Positions 55,201 to 63,839 of a DNA stretch of 64,000 nucleotides are shown in pieces. The notes below the pieces were generated by a model that was given only the letters and a program-made list of their open reading frames with translations, made no database searches and had not been told where the DNA came from. Source of the DNA: Rhodococcus rhodochrous (GTDB lineage Bacteria; Actinomycetota; Actinomycetes; Mycobacteriales; Mycobacteriaceae); the NCBI RefSeq assembly GCF_014854695.1, contig NZ_CP027557.1, positions 1,736,001 to 1,800,000 on the forward strand, given 5' to 3'. The translations under genes and the position numbers were made by a program. Every line of letters starts with the position of its first letter. Positions within the stretch are counted from its first letter, which is position 1.

Positions 55201-57324
55201 TCACTCCACCGGTGAGGTGTCTCCGGAGACCGCACGGGCCAGTCTCGCGAATCCGTCGTGGTCGACGAGATCCTCGACGAGCACGACCTTGCCGCGGGCA
55301 TCGGCGAGCGGAACCCGCCAGTTCGGATACTCGTCGACGGTGCCCGGCTGGTTCTGGCTGCGTCGCTCACCGGTCGCATCCGCCAACGAAACACCCAGCA
55401 GCGCAGACGGACTCGCCGCGATCAGCCGGTGCAGTGCCTCGACCTGGCGATCGACGTCGGTCTCGCCTTCGTCGAGCAGACCCCGTTCGACCGCGAGCGC
55501 CAGAACGGAGTCGCGTTCGGCGGCCGCATCGGTCAGTTCGGCGTCGAGGTCGCCCTCGAGCAGACCGAGCTCCGACCGCAGCCGGATGTGGTCGCCCGCC
55601 AGATATCCCGCCGTGGGCGCGAGGTCGTGTGTGGTCACCGAGGTCAGGCACAGGGGGCGGTAGGTCTCCGGCCCGCGCGGGGAGTCCTCGTCGCGTTCGA
55701 ACCACAGGATCGACGTCCCGGCGATGCCGCGCTCGGCAAGATACTCCTGCACCCACTCCTCGAAGACCCCGAGGTCCTCACCCACGACCACGGCGCCGGC
55801 GCGATGCGCCTCGAGCGCCAGGATGCCGACGAGTGCCTCGTGGTCGCTGCGGACGTACGCGCCGTCGGCAGGCGACATCCCCTCCGGCACCCACCAGGTG
55901 CGGAACAGTCCCAGGATGTGATCGGCCCGGACACCGCCCGCGTGCCGCAACGCCGAGCGCACCACATCGCGGAAGGGGATGTATCCCAGCTCCGCAAGAC
56001 GATCCGGCCGCCACGGCGGCTGATTCCAGTTCTGACCGTTGCGGTTGAAGTCGTCGGCGGGGGCGCCCACCGTGACGCCCGACGCCAGCGCGTCGCCCAG
56101 TGTCCAGGCGTCGGCGCCGTGCGGGCCGACACCCACCGCGAGGTCGTGCACGATGCCGATATCGGAACCGGCTGCGAGCGAAGCGGTTTGGGCGTTCGCG
56201 AGCTGCTCGTCGCACAACCACTGCAGCCACCGGTGGAAGTCGATCCGCGAGGCCAGTCGCTCGCGCAACCGGGCGACCTTCGGGTCGTCGGGGCTCGGGG
56301 CGCGCGACGCCCACCGGTCGGCGCGGTCGCCGAACTTCTCGTACAGCGCGCACCACAGCGCGAAGTCGTCGAGCGCCTGCCCACCCTCGGCGCAGAACGC
56401 CTCGTACCGTGCGCGTCGAGCGGGGCCGAGTGGCACCCGGTACACGCGCTCGAGGACGTCGAGTTTCGCGCGGAAGGTCGCATCCCGGTCGAGACGCCGT
56501 GCCTTCCGGTTCGCCTTCGCCGCGCGCTGCGCGTGCTCGTCGAGTTCCTTGCGGTGTTTCGCGGGGAGGTAGGCCAACTCCGGGATGTCCTCGATACGCA
56601 GGTACAGCGGGTCGACGAAACGCCGCGACGACGGCAGGTAGGGCGACGGTTCGTGCGGCGGCACGGGCTCGGCCGCGTGCACGGGGTTGATCAGGACGAA
56701 GTCGCCGCCGTAACCGGCCGTGATCGCCGCCAGATCGGCCAGGTCGGCGAAATCACCGATGCCCCACGACCGGCGGCTGCGCACCGAATAGATCTGGGCC
56801 GCAAGACCCCAGCGCTTCTTCTCGAGCAGCCGGTCGGCGGTGGACAACCGGCGCGGGGTCACGACCAGGACCGCGGTGGTCTCGATGTCGTTGCTGCGGG
56901 CGTGCACGACATGCCAGCCGAGGGGCAGTCGAGGAACGGCGAAGGTCGCGCGGCCCACGAGCCGGCCGTCGACGGTCCGCGGGTCCACCCACACGTCGAG
57001 CTGCTCGACGTCGACCTCCGCCCCGTCCTCGGCAACGACCCACACCGACACCGGGTCGCCGTGCGGCACGTGCACCGGGAACGTCCGGTCGTCGCCCTCG
57101 ACGACCACGAGCGCGGGCGGGAGCATGCAGCGCCACGGGCGGTCGTCGAAGTCGGCGATCGATGCCACGACCTCGTCGTCCGTCCCGGCCGGGACGTCGA
57201 GCGCGGCGAGTACGCGCCGCAACGTCTCGTCGGAGACATCGTGGTCGCGTCCACCCCATCCCGTGTAGGTGGTGGTGATGCCGTGCTTTCCGGCCAGTTC
57301 GCGCAGCTTCGCCGAGGACGTCAC
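55201..57324 (-). CDS. malQ: 4-alpha-glucanotransferase (amylomaltase)
   Basis: A 707-aa GH77 enzyme. An N-terminal beta-rich extension (about 1-140) is the MalQ N-domain of actinobacteria. The catalytic barrel has the nucleophile Asp in VRADHILGLFR, the acid/base Glu in VVGEDLG and the third Asp in TTHDLAP; the GAPADDFNRNGQNW loop is diagnostic. It transfers maltodextrin chains and processes glycogen or maltose. It starts at a GTG (57324). Divergent from the macrodomain gene across 49 bp. Confidence 0.93.
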   Translation of the reverse strand: MTSSAKLRELAGKHGITTTYTGWGGRDHDVSDETLRRVLAALDVPAGTDDEVVASIADFDDRPWRCMLPPALVVVEGDDRTFPVHVPHGDPVSVWVVAEDGAEVDVEQLDVWVDPRTVDGRLVGRATFAVPRLPLGWHVVHARSNDIETTAVLVVTPRRLSTADRLLEKKRWGLAAQIYSVRSRRSWGIGDFADLADLAAITAGYGGDFVLINPVHAAEPVPPHEPSPYLPSSRRFVDPLYLRIEDIPELAYLPAKHRKELDEHAQRAAKANRKARRLDRDATFRAKLDVLERVYRVPLGPARRARYEAFCAEGGQALDDFALWCALYEKFGDRADRWASRAPSPDDPKVARLRERLASRIDFHRWLQWLCDEQLANAQTASLAAGSDIGIVHDLAVGVGPHGADAWTLGDALASGVTVGAPADDFNRNGQNWNQPPWRPDRLAELGYIPFRDVVRSALRHAGGVRADHILGLFRTWWVPEGMSPADGAYVRSDHEALVGILALEAHRAGAVVVGEDLGVFEEWVQEYLAERGIAGTSILWFERDEDSPRGPETYRPLCLTSVTTHDLAPTAGYLAGDHIRLRSELGLLEGDLDAELTDAAAERDSVLALAVERGLLDEGETDVDRQVEALHRLIAASPSALLGVSLADATGERRSQNQPGTVDEYPNWRVPLADARGKVVLVEDLVDHDGFARLARAVSGDTSPVE

Positions 57325-57373
57325 GGTCCTGAATCATGCCAGCAAAACGACTCGGGGGCAGCGCGCGGAACAT

Positions 57374-57916
57374 ATGGTCGACAGCGTGACCGCTCTCGAC
57401 ATCGCGCACGGCGACATCACCACCATCGCGGTGGATGCGATCGTCAACGCCGCGAACTCCTCCCTGCTCGGGGGCGGAGGAGTGGACGGTGCGATCCACC
57501 GGGCGGGCGGCCCGGAGATCCTCGCGGCCTGCCGCGAACTCCGCGCGACCTCGCTACCCGACGGACTCGAACCGGGCCGTGCGGTGGCGACTCCCGCGGG
57601 GCGTCTCCCGGCGCGATGGGTGATCCACACCGTGGGCCCGGTGTGGTCGGCGCACGAGGACCGATCCGGGATCCTGCGTTCGGCGTACCGCAACAGTCTG
57701 CTCGTCGCGCAGGACCTCGGCGCCCGCACGGTGTCGTCCCCGCTCGTCTCGGCCGGCGTCTACGGCTGGCCGCTCGACGACGCCGCCCTGCAGGCCGTCA
57801 CCACCATCCGGGAGACGCAGACGGATGTGGAGACCGTCGTACTCGTCGGCTTCGACAACGCCGCTGTCGACGCGCTCCGTCGCGCCGTGTCCCGAGCGGG
57901 ATCAGCTCAGGAGTAA
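57374..57916 (+). CDS. Macrodomain protein (O-acetyl-ADP-ribose deacetylase-like)
   Basis: A 180-aa macrodomain. The adenosine/ribose-binding signature AIVNAANSSLLGGGGVDGAIHRAGG and the STxxxG-like loop (SSPLVSAGVYG) mark the MacroD/YmdB branch, which hydrolyses O-acetyl-ADP-ribose or removes ADP-ribose from acidic residues. The ATG at 57374 is chosen; a longer upstream frame lacks support. Its last 10 bp overlap the convergent YbjN-like gene. Together with the ADP-ribosylglycohydrolase at 26065 the window has two ADP-ribose erasers. Confidence 0.9.
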   Translation: MVDSVTALDIAHGDITTIAVDAIVNAANSSLLGGGGVDGAIHRAGGPEILAACRELRATSLPDGLEPGRAVATPAGRLPARWVIHTVGPVWSAHEDRSGILRSAYRNSLLVAQDLGARTVSSPLVSAGVYGWPLDDAALQAVTTIRETQTDVETVVLVGFDNAAVDALRRAVSRAGSAQE

Positions 57917-59340
57917 TCACCGAAGCCGTCGAAGAGGGTCGGTTCGTCGGGGTTGTCGAACAGTGCGGGCTGCTCGGGCGACGCCTCACGGCCGGCGCTC
58001 GATCTCGATGCGCGCGATCCGGCCGAGTCGGTGCCCTCGCCCTGTTCGAGGAACTGCAGGGCCTCCGCGAGCGAGCGGCTCGTCGCCTCCCATTCGAGTG
58101 CCCGAGCCCGTGCCTCCCGAGCACCGTCGGTGTTGAGCGCTGCCTCGCGGGTCTGCGACTCGCCGTCCCACCACACCTGCAGTTCGGTGCTGATGGTGAG
58201 GAACCGCCGCAACTGTTCGGGATTGCGATCGCCGATCGCCGCGACGGTGCTCGCGGCGACATCGGTCGCGCCGTCGAGATGGAAGTCGCGCACCGCGAGC
58301 AGGGCCACCGGCAGATCGTCCTCGGCGTCGGGTAACTGCGAGACGTCGCCCCAGGGCGGATCGGTCGCACCGCCCGTCGCCCCGTCGAATCCCTGATCGC
58401 GCAGCAGCGAGCCACCGATGTGGGTGGCGAACGAACTGTCGACGGTGTCGAGGAACTGAGTGATGGTCTCGAGCGATCCGAGCAGGTGCGCCGGGGCGAA
58501 CGGCGCGGCCGGAACACGGTCGACGATCGCGAGGCGGTCGTCGACCAGCACGAACTTCAGGTGCGGCCACCGGCGGTTGAGGTCGACGCAGATCTCGGCG
58601 GCCCGCGTGCGTCCGGTGATGGAATGGACGATCGGTGCGAACAGGTCGACGGTGCCGCCTCCGGGGCCGACACCGACGAACACCAGCACTCCGGCGATCC
58701 GCAGGACGAGATCGCCGTCCTCGTCCCAGGCGGGCAGATCGTCGATCCGCTCGTGCAGGGTGGATTCGATCAGTTCGCGCACATGGTCGTCGCCGGTGGG
58801 GACGACCGCGAGCGGCACCTGCGGGGCCTGCGTGCGACCGGCCTGCGGCGTCTCGGGCACGAGGAACGAGGTGAGCTCGGTGACCGAGCGCTCCGTTCCG
58901 AACGTCTCGGCCCGCAGGAAGAGGGGGTGGGGAACACCCCACACCGAACGAAGTGCACGCACGGCGATGACGGCGAGCTGATCGGCCCAGCTGCCAGGAC
59001 GATCGATCCAGAACGCCGGGGATCCGCCGTCCTCCGGATCGTCCGGTCCGCGGGAGGGCGCCTGCAGCCCGAGTTCGAGGAGCATCTGCTCGTCGACCGG
59101 GGTGAGGTGCCGGTCGGGGGCGAGGTGTGCGTTGGACGGGACCTCGCAGCGGACGAGCCGGTCTCCCCACGCGTAGAACTGCACGCACGGCCCGGCAGGG
59201 CCACCGGCCTCGTCGGTGAAGGGTTCGAGGACCAGGCCGTCGCCGTCGCACATGGCCGCGACATGGTCGGCCAGGCGCGTGCGGAACTCGCGCCAGGCCG
59301 CGTCGACGTCCTGGTCGAACCGGGTCTGCGCGTCGGCCAT
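57907..59340 (-). CDS. YbjN / T3SS-chaperone-like (TY-Chap-type) protein
   Basis: A 477-aa acidic cytosolic protein. N-terminal alpha/beta domain (about 1-150) with CVQFYAWGDRLVRCEVPS; central domain (about 175-300) with LIESTLHERIDDLPAWDEDGDLVLRI, which resembles the YbjN/CesT chaperone fold; a C-terminal Ser/Arg-rich tail. Actinobacterial relatives are called type III secretion chaperone-like proteins although these bacteria lack T3SS. Function unknown. The assignment is by pattern and should be treated as tentative. Confidence 0.6.
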   Translation of the reverse strand: MADAQTRFDQDVDAAWREFRTRLADHVAAMCDGDGLVLEPFTDEAGGPAGPCVQFYAWGDRLVRCEVPSNAHLAPDRHLTPVDEQMLLELGLQAPSRGPDDPEDGGSPAFWIDRPGSWADQLAVIAVRALRSVWGVPHPLFLRAETFGTERSVTELTSFLVPETPQAGRTQAPQVPLAVVPTGDDHVRELIESTLHERIDDLPAWDEDGDLVLRIAGVLVFVGVGPGGGTVDLFAPIVHSITGRTRAAEICVDLNRRWPHLKFVLVDDRLAIVDRVPAAPFAPAHLLGSLETITQFLDTVDSSFATHIGGSLLRDQGFDGATGGATDPPWGDVSQLPDAEDDLPVALLAVRDFHLDGATDVAASTVAAIGDRNPEQLRRFLTISTELQVWWDGESQTREAALNTDGAREARARALEWEATSRSLAEALQFLEQGEGTDSAGSRASRSSAGREASPEQPALFDNPDEPTLFDGFGDYS

Positions 59341-59745
59341 GATCGGACCCCCTTCTCTGTGCGGTCGAGCCGAGAGAAAGACTAGTCGCCGGCACCGACA
59401 GGCATTCCTCCGCTGGGTCGCACGAGCGACGGCTTGCCCAAGCGCACGGTTCTCGGCCTGCGACGGCCCGCCGAGGTGTTCCGATCCCGGTGAACGAAAC
59501 CGTGTCGATCCGTCCGGAGGTGCCCGACCATCGACGCATGATCGACGCCATCATCCGTCTCGTCCGGACCCTGCCGGCCCGCATCCCCGCAGGACGGTCG
59601 GCCGATCCGTCCGTGTGGCCCGTCGTCGTACCGGCCGGAACACCCGAATGCACCACGGATGCCGTGGCGGACTATGCGATCCGGGTCTCGATATGACCCT
59701 GCTGGGCGGGGCGGGCTCGAGGGCAATGGCGTCGGGAGGCGGGTC
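59341..59745. other. 405-bp spacer with one doubtful small ORF
   Basis: Between the YbjN-like gene and the hydrolase gene. It holds a 68-codon open frame at 59490-59696 (+), GTG start, no good ribosome site, no recognised domain. Otherwise no hairpin or repeat stands out; it should contain the promoter of the YbjN-like gene near 59350-59400. Confidence 0.4.
59490..59696 (+). CDS. Possible small hypothetical protein (68 aa)
   Basis: A weak candidate. The protein is soluble, moderately basic in the middle (MIDAIIRLVRTLPARIP), and has no known motif. There is no ribosome site in the usual place. It lies alone between two minus-strand genes. It may be spurious. Confidence 0.25.
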   Translation: MNETVSIRPEVPDHRRMIDAIIRLVRTLPARIPAGRSADPSVWPVVVPAGTPECTTDAVADYAIRVSI

Positions 59746-60789
59746 TCACCGCAGTTCACGCACGAAGCGGCCGATTTCGGCGAGCGCGCGGCCGCTCTCC
59801 GGGACGATCCCCGCCGCGGCCTGGAAGACGTGCACCTGTTTCTCCCACACCTGGAGTTCGGTGGAGACGCCGGCGAGTTGCAGCCGCCGGGCCATCAGCT
59901 CGGCGTCGACGTAGGTCATCTCCTCGGATCCGGTCTGGATGAGTGCGGGAGGCATCTCGGACAGGTCGAGATCGACGGGGGAGGCGACCGGCTCGGCGCC
60001 TTCGCCACCGAGGCGCTCGGCGCGATCGACGAGGGTCGACAGGACGCCGACGGCGCGTCGTGGGAAGACGGCGCACCGGTGCGAATTGGGATGGTCGAGC
60101 TTGCCCCGCGGGTCGAGATCGGTGAGGGGTGACAGGGCGACGGTGCCGGCCGGACGGCCGATGCCGAGGCGTACGGCTTCGTGGGCGACGGCGAAGGTGA
60201 GGAAGCCACCCGCGGAGTCCCCGGCGATCACGACACGCTCGACCGGGTAGCCGTGTGCCACGAGCCAGCGCAATCCGTCGAGCCCGTCCTCGACCGCGCT
60301 CCGGATCGGATGGCGGGGCAGCATGCGGTAACCGACCGCCAGAACCGGCGCGCCGGTTGCGGCGGAGATGCGGGAGACCAGATGGCGGTGCGTGGTGAGC
60401 CCGCAGCACAGGAATGCGCCACCGTGCAGGTACAGGACGGCGGTGCTGTCGATATTGGCCCGGACGGCGGTGCCGTCCGTACCGACCTGTGCGGCCGGGG
60501 GTGCGGCACCCGGAGCCCACAGCAGTTCCGCCGGGCACGTCGGGAGATCGACCCGCCGGCGGTGTGTGCCGGGTACCGGCACGAGTGGGAACGCGAGGCG
60601 GTCGATCACCGACGCCGGCCAGGGGAGGGTCGGCGCGTACGACCACGCCTCGATGAACGGCCGCACGGTACGACGCACGGAGAAGGACAGGGCACGGGAC
60701 TGAGTGCTCACCCCCGCGAACTCGCGCGTCGTGGCGCGGTGCGCGGGCAGAGGGAGCAACTCGGCGTGGGCGACGCTCACGACCGGCAC
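59746..60789 (-). CDS. Alpha/beta-hydrolase, hormone-sensitive-lipase family
   Basis: A 347-aa esterase. The HSL oxyanion motif LHGGAF (121-126) and nucleophile Ser192 in GDSAGG are present; an Asp in the EEMTYVDAEL region and a late His in KQVHVFQ would complete the triad. Such enzymes hydrolyse short acyl esters. The N-terminal 60 residues form the cap. It starts at a GTG (60789). A palindrome 60956-60973 (gtacct-tctgtc-aggtac) lies in the upstream gap and may regulate it or the small gene to the right. Confidence 0.87.
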   Translation of the reverse strand: MPVVSVAHAELLPLPAHRATTREFAGVSTQSRALSFSVRRTVRPFIEAWSYAPTLPWPASVIDRLAFPLVPVPGTHRRRVDLPTCPAELLWAPGAAPPAAQVGTDGTAVRANIDSTAVLYLHGGAFLCCGLTTHRHLVSRISAATGAPVLAVGYRMLPRHPIRSAVEDGLDGLRWLVAHGYPVERVVIAGDSAGGFLTFAVAHEAVRLGIGRPAGTVALSPLTDLDPRGKLDHPNSHRCAVFPRRAVGVLSTLVDRAERLGGEGAEPVASPVDLDLSEMPPALIQTGSEEMTYVDAELMARRLQLAGVSTELQVWEKQVHVFQAAAGIVPESGRALAEIGRFVRELR

Positions 60790-61094
60790 CTCCTCGGTCT
60801 GCCCGGAGTCGTGGTCGGACCCGGTCGGGGTGGCTGCACGGACTTCGGATTTACGAGGATACGCCCGTTCATCCAGGTCGCGAGGGTTCGCGGAGCAATC
60901 GTTGTGGTCCTGGTCTCAGGGTGATGATTCCGGGTGAAGGTGGGTTCTCGGCGATGTACCTTCTGTCAGGTACCGGCAGTGCAAAAAGTTTTCCGGACCT
61001 TCTACACATTCCGTACTTTTCGGGCCACACTGACTGTATGTTTCGACTGCGGCGCGCGGCCCGGCGTCGCTCCTGGGGGACGAACGAAGGCGAG
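60790..61094. promoter_or_regulatory. Divergent intergenic region with an 18-bp palindrome
   Basis: 305 bp between the hydrolase and the small adenylation-stub gene. It contains a 6-6-6 perfect inverted repeat (60956-60973). Further right is an AT-rich run (aaaaagttttcc at 60982) that could be promoter DNA. No gene is credible. Confidence 0.4.
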
Positions 61095-61436
61095 ATGTTG
61101 CGTAAATTCGACGTTGCAAGCATGAGTGCCGACGAGATCACCGCGGAGAACCTGCCCCGGATGGTGGCGGACGCCGCGGCATGCGAGCCCGACCGGATCG
61201 CCGTGGCGCACGGCGTGGACACCACCACCTACGCCCGGCTGCACGACGAGGTCGTCAAGCTCGATGCGGCCATGGGGATCCTGCTCGGAAAGGCCTCGCT
61301 CGTGCCCATCGCGCTCGCGACCGTCTTCCCGGCGCTCGCCGACTCGGCGCGCGGCGACCTGCGCGACGTACTCGACGCACTCGTGATCGATCTCGTCGAC
61401 TGTGTGGCCCCCGAACCTCTCTCCGCAGCCGGCTGA
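61095..61436 (+). CDS. Small protein resembling the start of an adenylation domain
   Basis: A 113-aa protein whose first 60 residues look like the N-terminus of an ANL/NRPS adenylation domain (ENLPRMVADAAACEPDRIAVAH, then TYARLHDEV). It stops long before any AMP-binding motif, and the C-terminal part (PALADSARGDLRDVLDALVI) is a helical stretch of its own. It could be a relic of a ligase gene or a small stand-alone domain. The ATG at 61095 is preceded by aaggcgag. The carboxylesterase gene follows 93 bp later. Confidence 0.55.
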   Translation: MLRKFDVASMSADEITAENLPRMVADAAACEPDRIAVAHGVDTTTYARLHDEVVKLDAAMGILLGKASLVPIALATVFPALADSARGDLRDVLDALVIDLVDCVAPEPLSAAG

Positions 61437-61529
61437 CAACCGACCCGGCATCCACCATCATCGAATCGGTAGGTCGACGAACGAAGTGAACGGTACTGCA
61501 CGGCGGTACCGACCGGGGTGGGAGGCCAC

Positions 61530-63068
61530 GTGGAGGACGACACGCTCACCGTCGCCTGCAAATACGGCGAGGTCCGCGGATATCGCGACGGCGGGGTCTA
61601 CGTCTGGAAGGGCATCCCGTACGCGGCCCCGACCGGTTCCCGGCGGTTCCGGTCGCCGTTACCACCGGAACCGTGGGACGGCGTCCTCGACGGCGCACGA
61701 TTCGGACCGATCGCTCCGCAGAGTCGGCAGAGTCCGATCGGGATCGAACCCGAGATGACGTTGAGCGAGGACTGTCTCTCGCTCAACATCTGGGCGCCGC
61801 CGCCCGACGGCCGCCGCCGCCCCGTCATGGTCTGGATCCACGGGGGCGCCTACATCATCGGATACTCGGGTCAGAAGATCTACGACGGCCGAATCCTGTG
61901 CGAGAGCGGCGATGTCGTGGTCGTCACGATCAACTACCGGCTCGGTGCGCTCGGATTCCTCGATCTGTCGTCGTTCTCCACACCCGATGCCACCTTCGAA
62001 TCCAACGTCGGTCTCCGGGACCAGATCGCCGCCCTCGAGTGGGTGCGCGACTGCATCGCCGACTTCGGGGGCGATCCGGACTGCGTCACGCTCTTCGGGG
62101 AATCGTCCGGTGCGGGGTCGGTCACCACACTCATGACGGTCCCGAAGGCCGAAGGCTTCTTCCATCGCGCGATCGCCCAGTCGCCGCCCGCCACCTCGGT
62201 GTACGGCAGCGAACGTGCCGCGACGGTCGCGCAGCGCTTCCTCGAGATCCTCGACCTACCGCCGTCCCGAGCCGCCGAACTGCTCACGATGTCGACCGAC
62301 ACACTGGTCGAGGCGTCGGAAGTGCTCGTCGCCGAGACCCCCACGAAGGTGCCGGGAACGCTCGCCATGACCCCGGTCGTCGATCGCGACCTGGTGCCGA
62401 AGTATCCGGTCGCTGCCTTCCAGAAGGGGCTGTCGCACCGGATCCCGCTGATCATCGGCTCGAACAAGGACGAGCCGTCGATCTTCCGCTTCATGAAGTC
62501 GCCGTTGATGCCCGTGAACGATACGGCCGTGCAAGCGATGTTCAAGGCGCTGGCCGACGACCGGACGGATCTGCCTCCCGAGCGTCTCGCCGAGATCGTC
62601 GCGGCGTATCCCGACCTGCCCAAACCCGCCGGAGCGATGGCACTCTCGCGCGATGCCGGTTTCCGGATGCCGGTGCTGTGGGTCGCCGAAGCGCACAGCG
62701 CGCATTCGCCGACCTGGGTGTACCGCTTCGACCACGCCACCCCGATGCTCAAGGCTGCGCGGATCGGTGCCGGGCACGCAACCGAATTACCTTACGTATT
62801 CGGTAATTTCGGCACCCTCGGTCGGGATCCGACCTTCTGGCTCGGCGGCCGCAGGTCCGCCGGGGAGGTCTCCGGGCGTGTGCAGCGGCGCTGGCTCGCG
62901 TTCGCGCACCACGGCGTGCCGGCGGCGCTGGACGGCTCGAAGCACTGGCCGCAGTACGAGGTGGAGGAACGTTCGACCCTGCTCATCGACTCCACGGACA
63001 GGGTCGAGTCGGATCCGGACGGCGAGATGCGCCGGGTCTGGGGCAGTCAGGTCATGGCCTTCACCTGA
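61530..63068 (+). CDS. Type B carboxylesterase
   Basis: A 512-aa esterase. N-terminal GEVRGYRDGG and KGIPYAAP, EDCLSLNIW, the oxyanion WIHGGAY and nucleophile Ser192 in GESSGAGS mark the carboxylesterase/para-nitrobenzyl esterase family; later Glu (NKDEPS) and His (FAHHGVP) complete the triad. GTG 61530 is chosen because a gggagg site stands 4 nt upstream; a GTG at 61518 is an alternative. The first conserved residues fit the 61530 start. Substrate unknown. Confidence 0.92.
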   Translation: MEDDTLTVACKYGEVRGYRDGGVYVWKGIPYAAPTGSRRFRSPLPPEPWDGVLDGARFGPIAPQSRQSPIGIEPEMTLSEDCLSLNIWAPPPDGRRRPVMVWIHGGAYIIGYSGQKIYDGRILCESGDVVVVTINYRLGALGFLDLSSFSTPDATFESNVGLRDQIAALEWVRDCIADFGGDPDCVTLFGESSGAGSVTTLMTVPKAEGFFHRAIAQSPPATSVYGSERAATVAQRFLEILDLPPSRAAELLTMSTDTLVEASEVLVAETPTKVPGTLAMTPVVDRDLVPKYPVAAFQKGLSHRIPLIIGSNKDEPSIFRFMKSPLMPVNDTAVQAMFKALADDRTDLPPERLAEIVAAYPDLPKPAGAMALSRDAGFRMPVLWVAEAHSAHSPTWVYRFDHATPMLKAARIGAGHATELPYVFGNFGTLGRDPTFWLGGRRSAGEVSGRVQRRWLAFAHHGVPAALDGSKHWPQYEVEERSTLLIDSTDRVESDPDGEMRRVWGSQVMAFT

Positions 63069-63145
63069 GCGCACCCCGAAGCGCCGAGCACATCTGCAAG
63101 TACCGGCGGTACACCCTTCGATGACACATTCCGTGCGTTGATCCG

Positions 63146-63182
63146 GTTGAACACGTGTGCAACGCTTGAAACGTGCGTTCAA
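63146..63182. promoter_or_regulatory. Two operator palindromes at the TetR start
   Basis: Site 1, 63146-63163: an 18-bp near-palindrome with a central perfect acacgtgt and flanking gttg and caac, one symmetric mismatch. Site 2, 63166-63182: ttgaa-acgtgcg-ttcaa, a perfect 5-7-5 repeat overlapping the GTG start at 63173. The two share the ttgaa/acgtg pattern and are 20 bp apart centre to centre, close to two helical turns. Autoregulation is likely. Confidence 0.7.
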
Positions 63183-63829
63183 CCGTCGCCGGTGAAGACC
63201 TCACCACCCGTGCACGGATCCGCGACGCCGCGATCCGGTGCATCGCCGCGTACGGCGTCGGCGTGCCACTACGCACCATCGCCGCAGAGTGCGGCGTCAG
63301 CGCTTCGCTGATCGTGCATCACTTCGGATCCCGCGCCGGATTGAAGGAACACTGCGACCGGTACGTGCTCGACGGGATCCGGCAGGCGAAGAGTGCCGTC
63401 CTCGACCCGCAGGCCGGGCCGGCCGCGCTGAACGACCAGATGGAGCACATCGAGAACTACGCGACCACGGTCGCCTATCTCTTCCGCACCCTCCGGGCCG
63501 GCGGTGCACCCGCCGCCGACTTCCTCGACCGACTCGTCGCCGACACCGAGGCATATCTCGAAGAGGCGGTGGCTGCCGGAACCGTGCGGCCCAGCCGGTT
63601 CCCCTCCGAACGAGCACGCGCCCTCATCTCGTTCAGCGTCGGCGCCGTGCTCATGGACCTTCCGGGTCCGGACGAGTATCTCGATCTCGAGACATTTCCT
63701 GCCAGGCTGCGTTCCTACACCGAGCGCCTCATGCTGCCGATGCTCGAGCTCTACACCGAGCCGTTGCTGACGGACTCGACGCTCCTCGAGGCATTTCTGG
63801 CAGCACGGAAGGCACCCCCCGACTCCTGA
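63173..63829 (+). CDS. TetR-family transcriptional regulator
   Basis: A 218-aa regulator. [30 protein letters not shown], preceded by [17 protein letters not shown]. The C-terminal domain is helical. The GTG start lies within the operator pair above. It is followed 10 bp later by an ABC ATPase gene, and likely controls that efflux or export system. The ligand is unknown. Confidence 0.9.
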   Translation: MRSTVAGEDLTTRARIRDAAIRCIAAYGVGVPLRTIAAECGVSASLIVHHFGSRAGLKEHCDRYVLDGIRQAKSAVLDPQAGPAALNDQMEHIENYATTVAYLFRTLRAGGAPAADFLDRLVADTEAYLEEAVAAGTVRPSRFPSERARALISFSVGAVLMDLPGPDEYLDLETFPARLRSYTERLMLPMLELYTEPLLTDSTLLEAFLAARKAPPDS

Positions 63830-63839
63830 CGGAGGAAAG

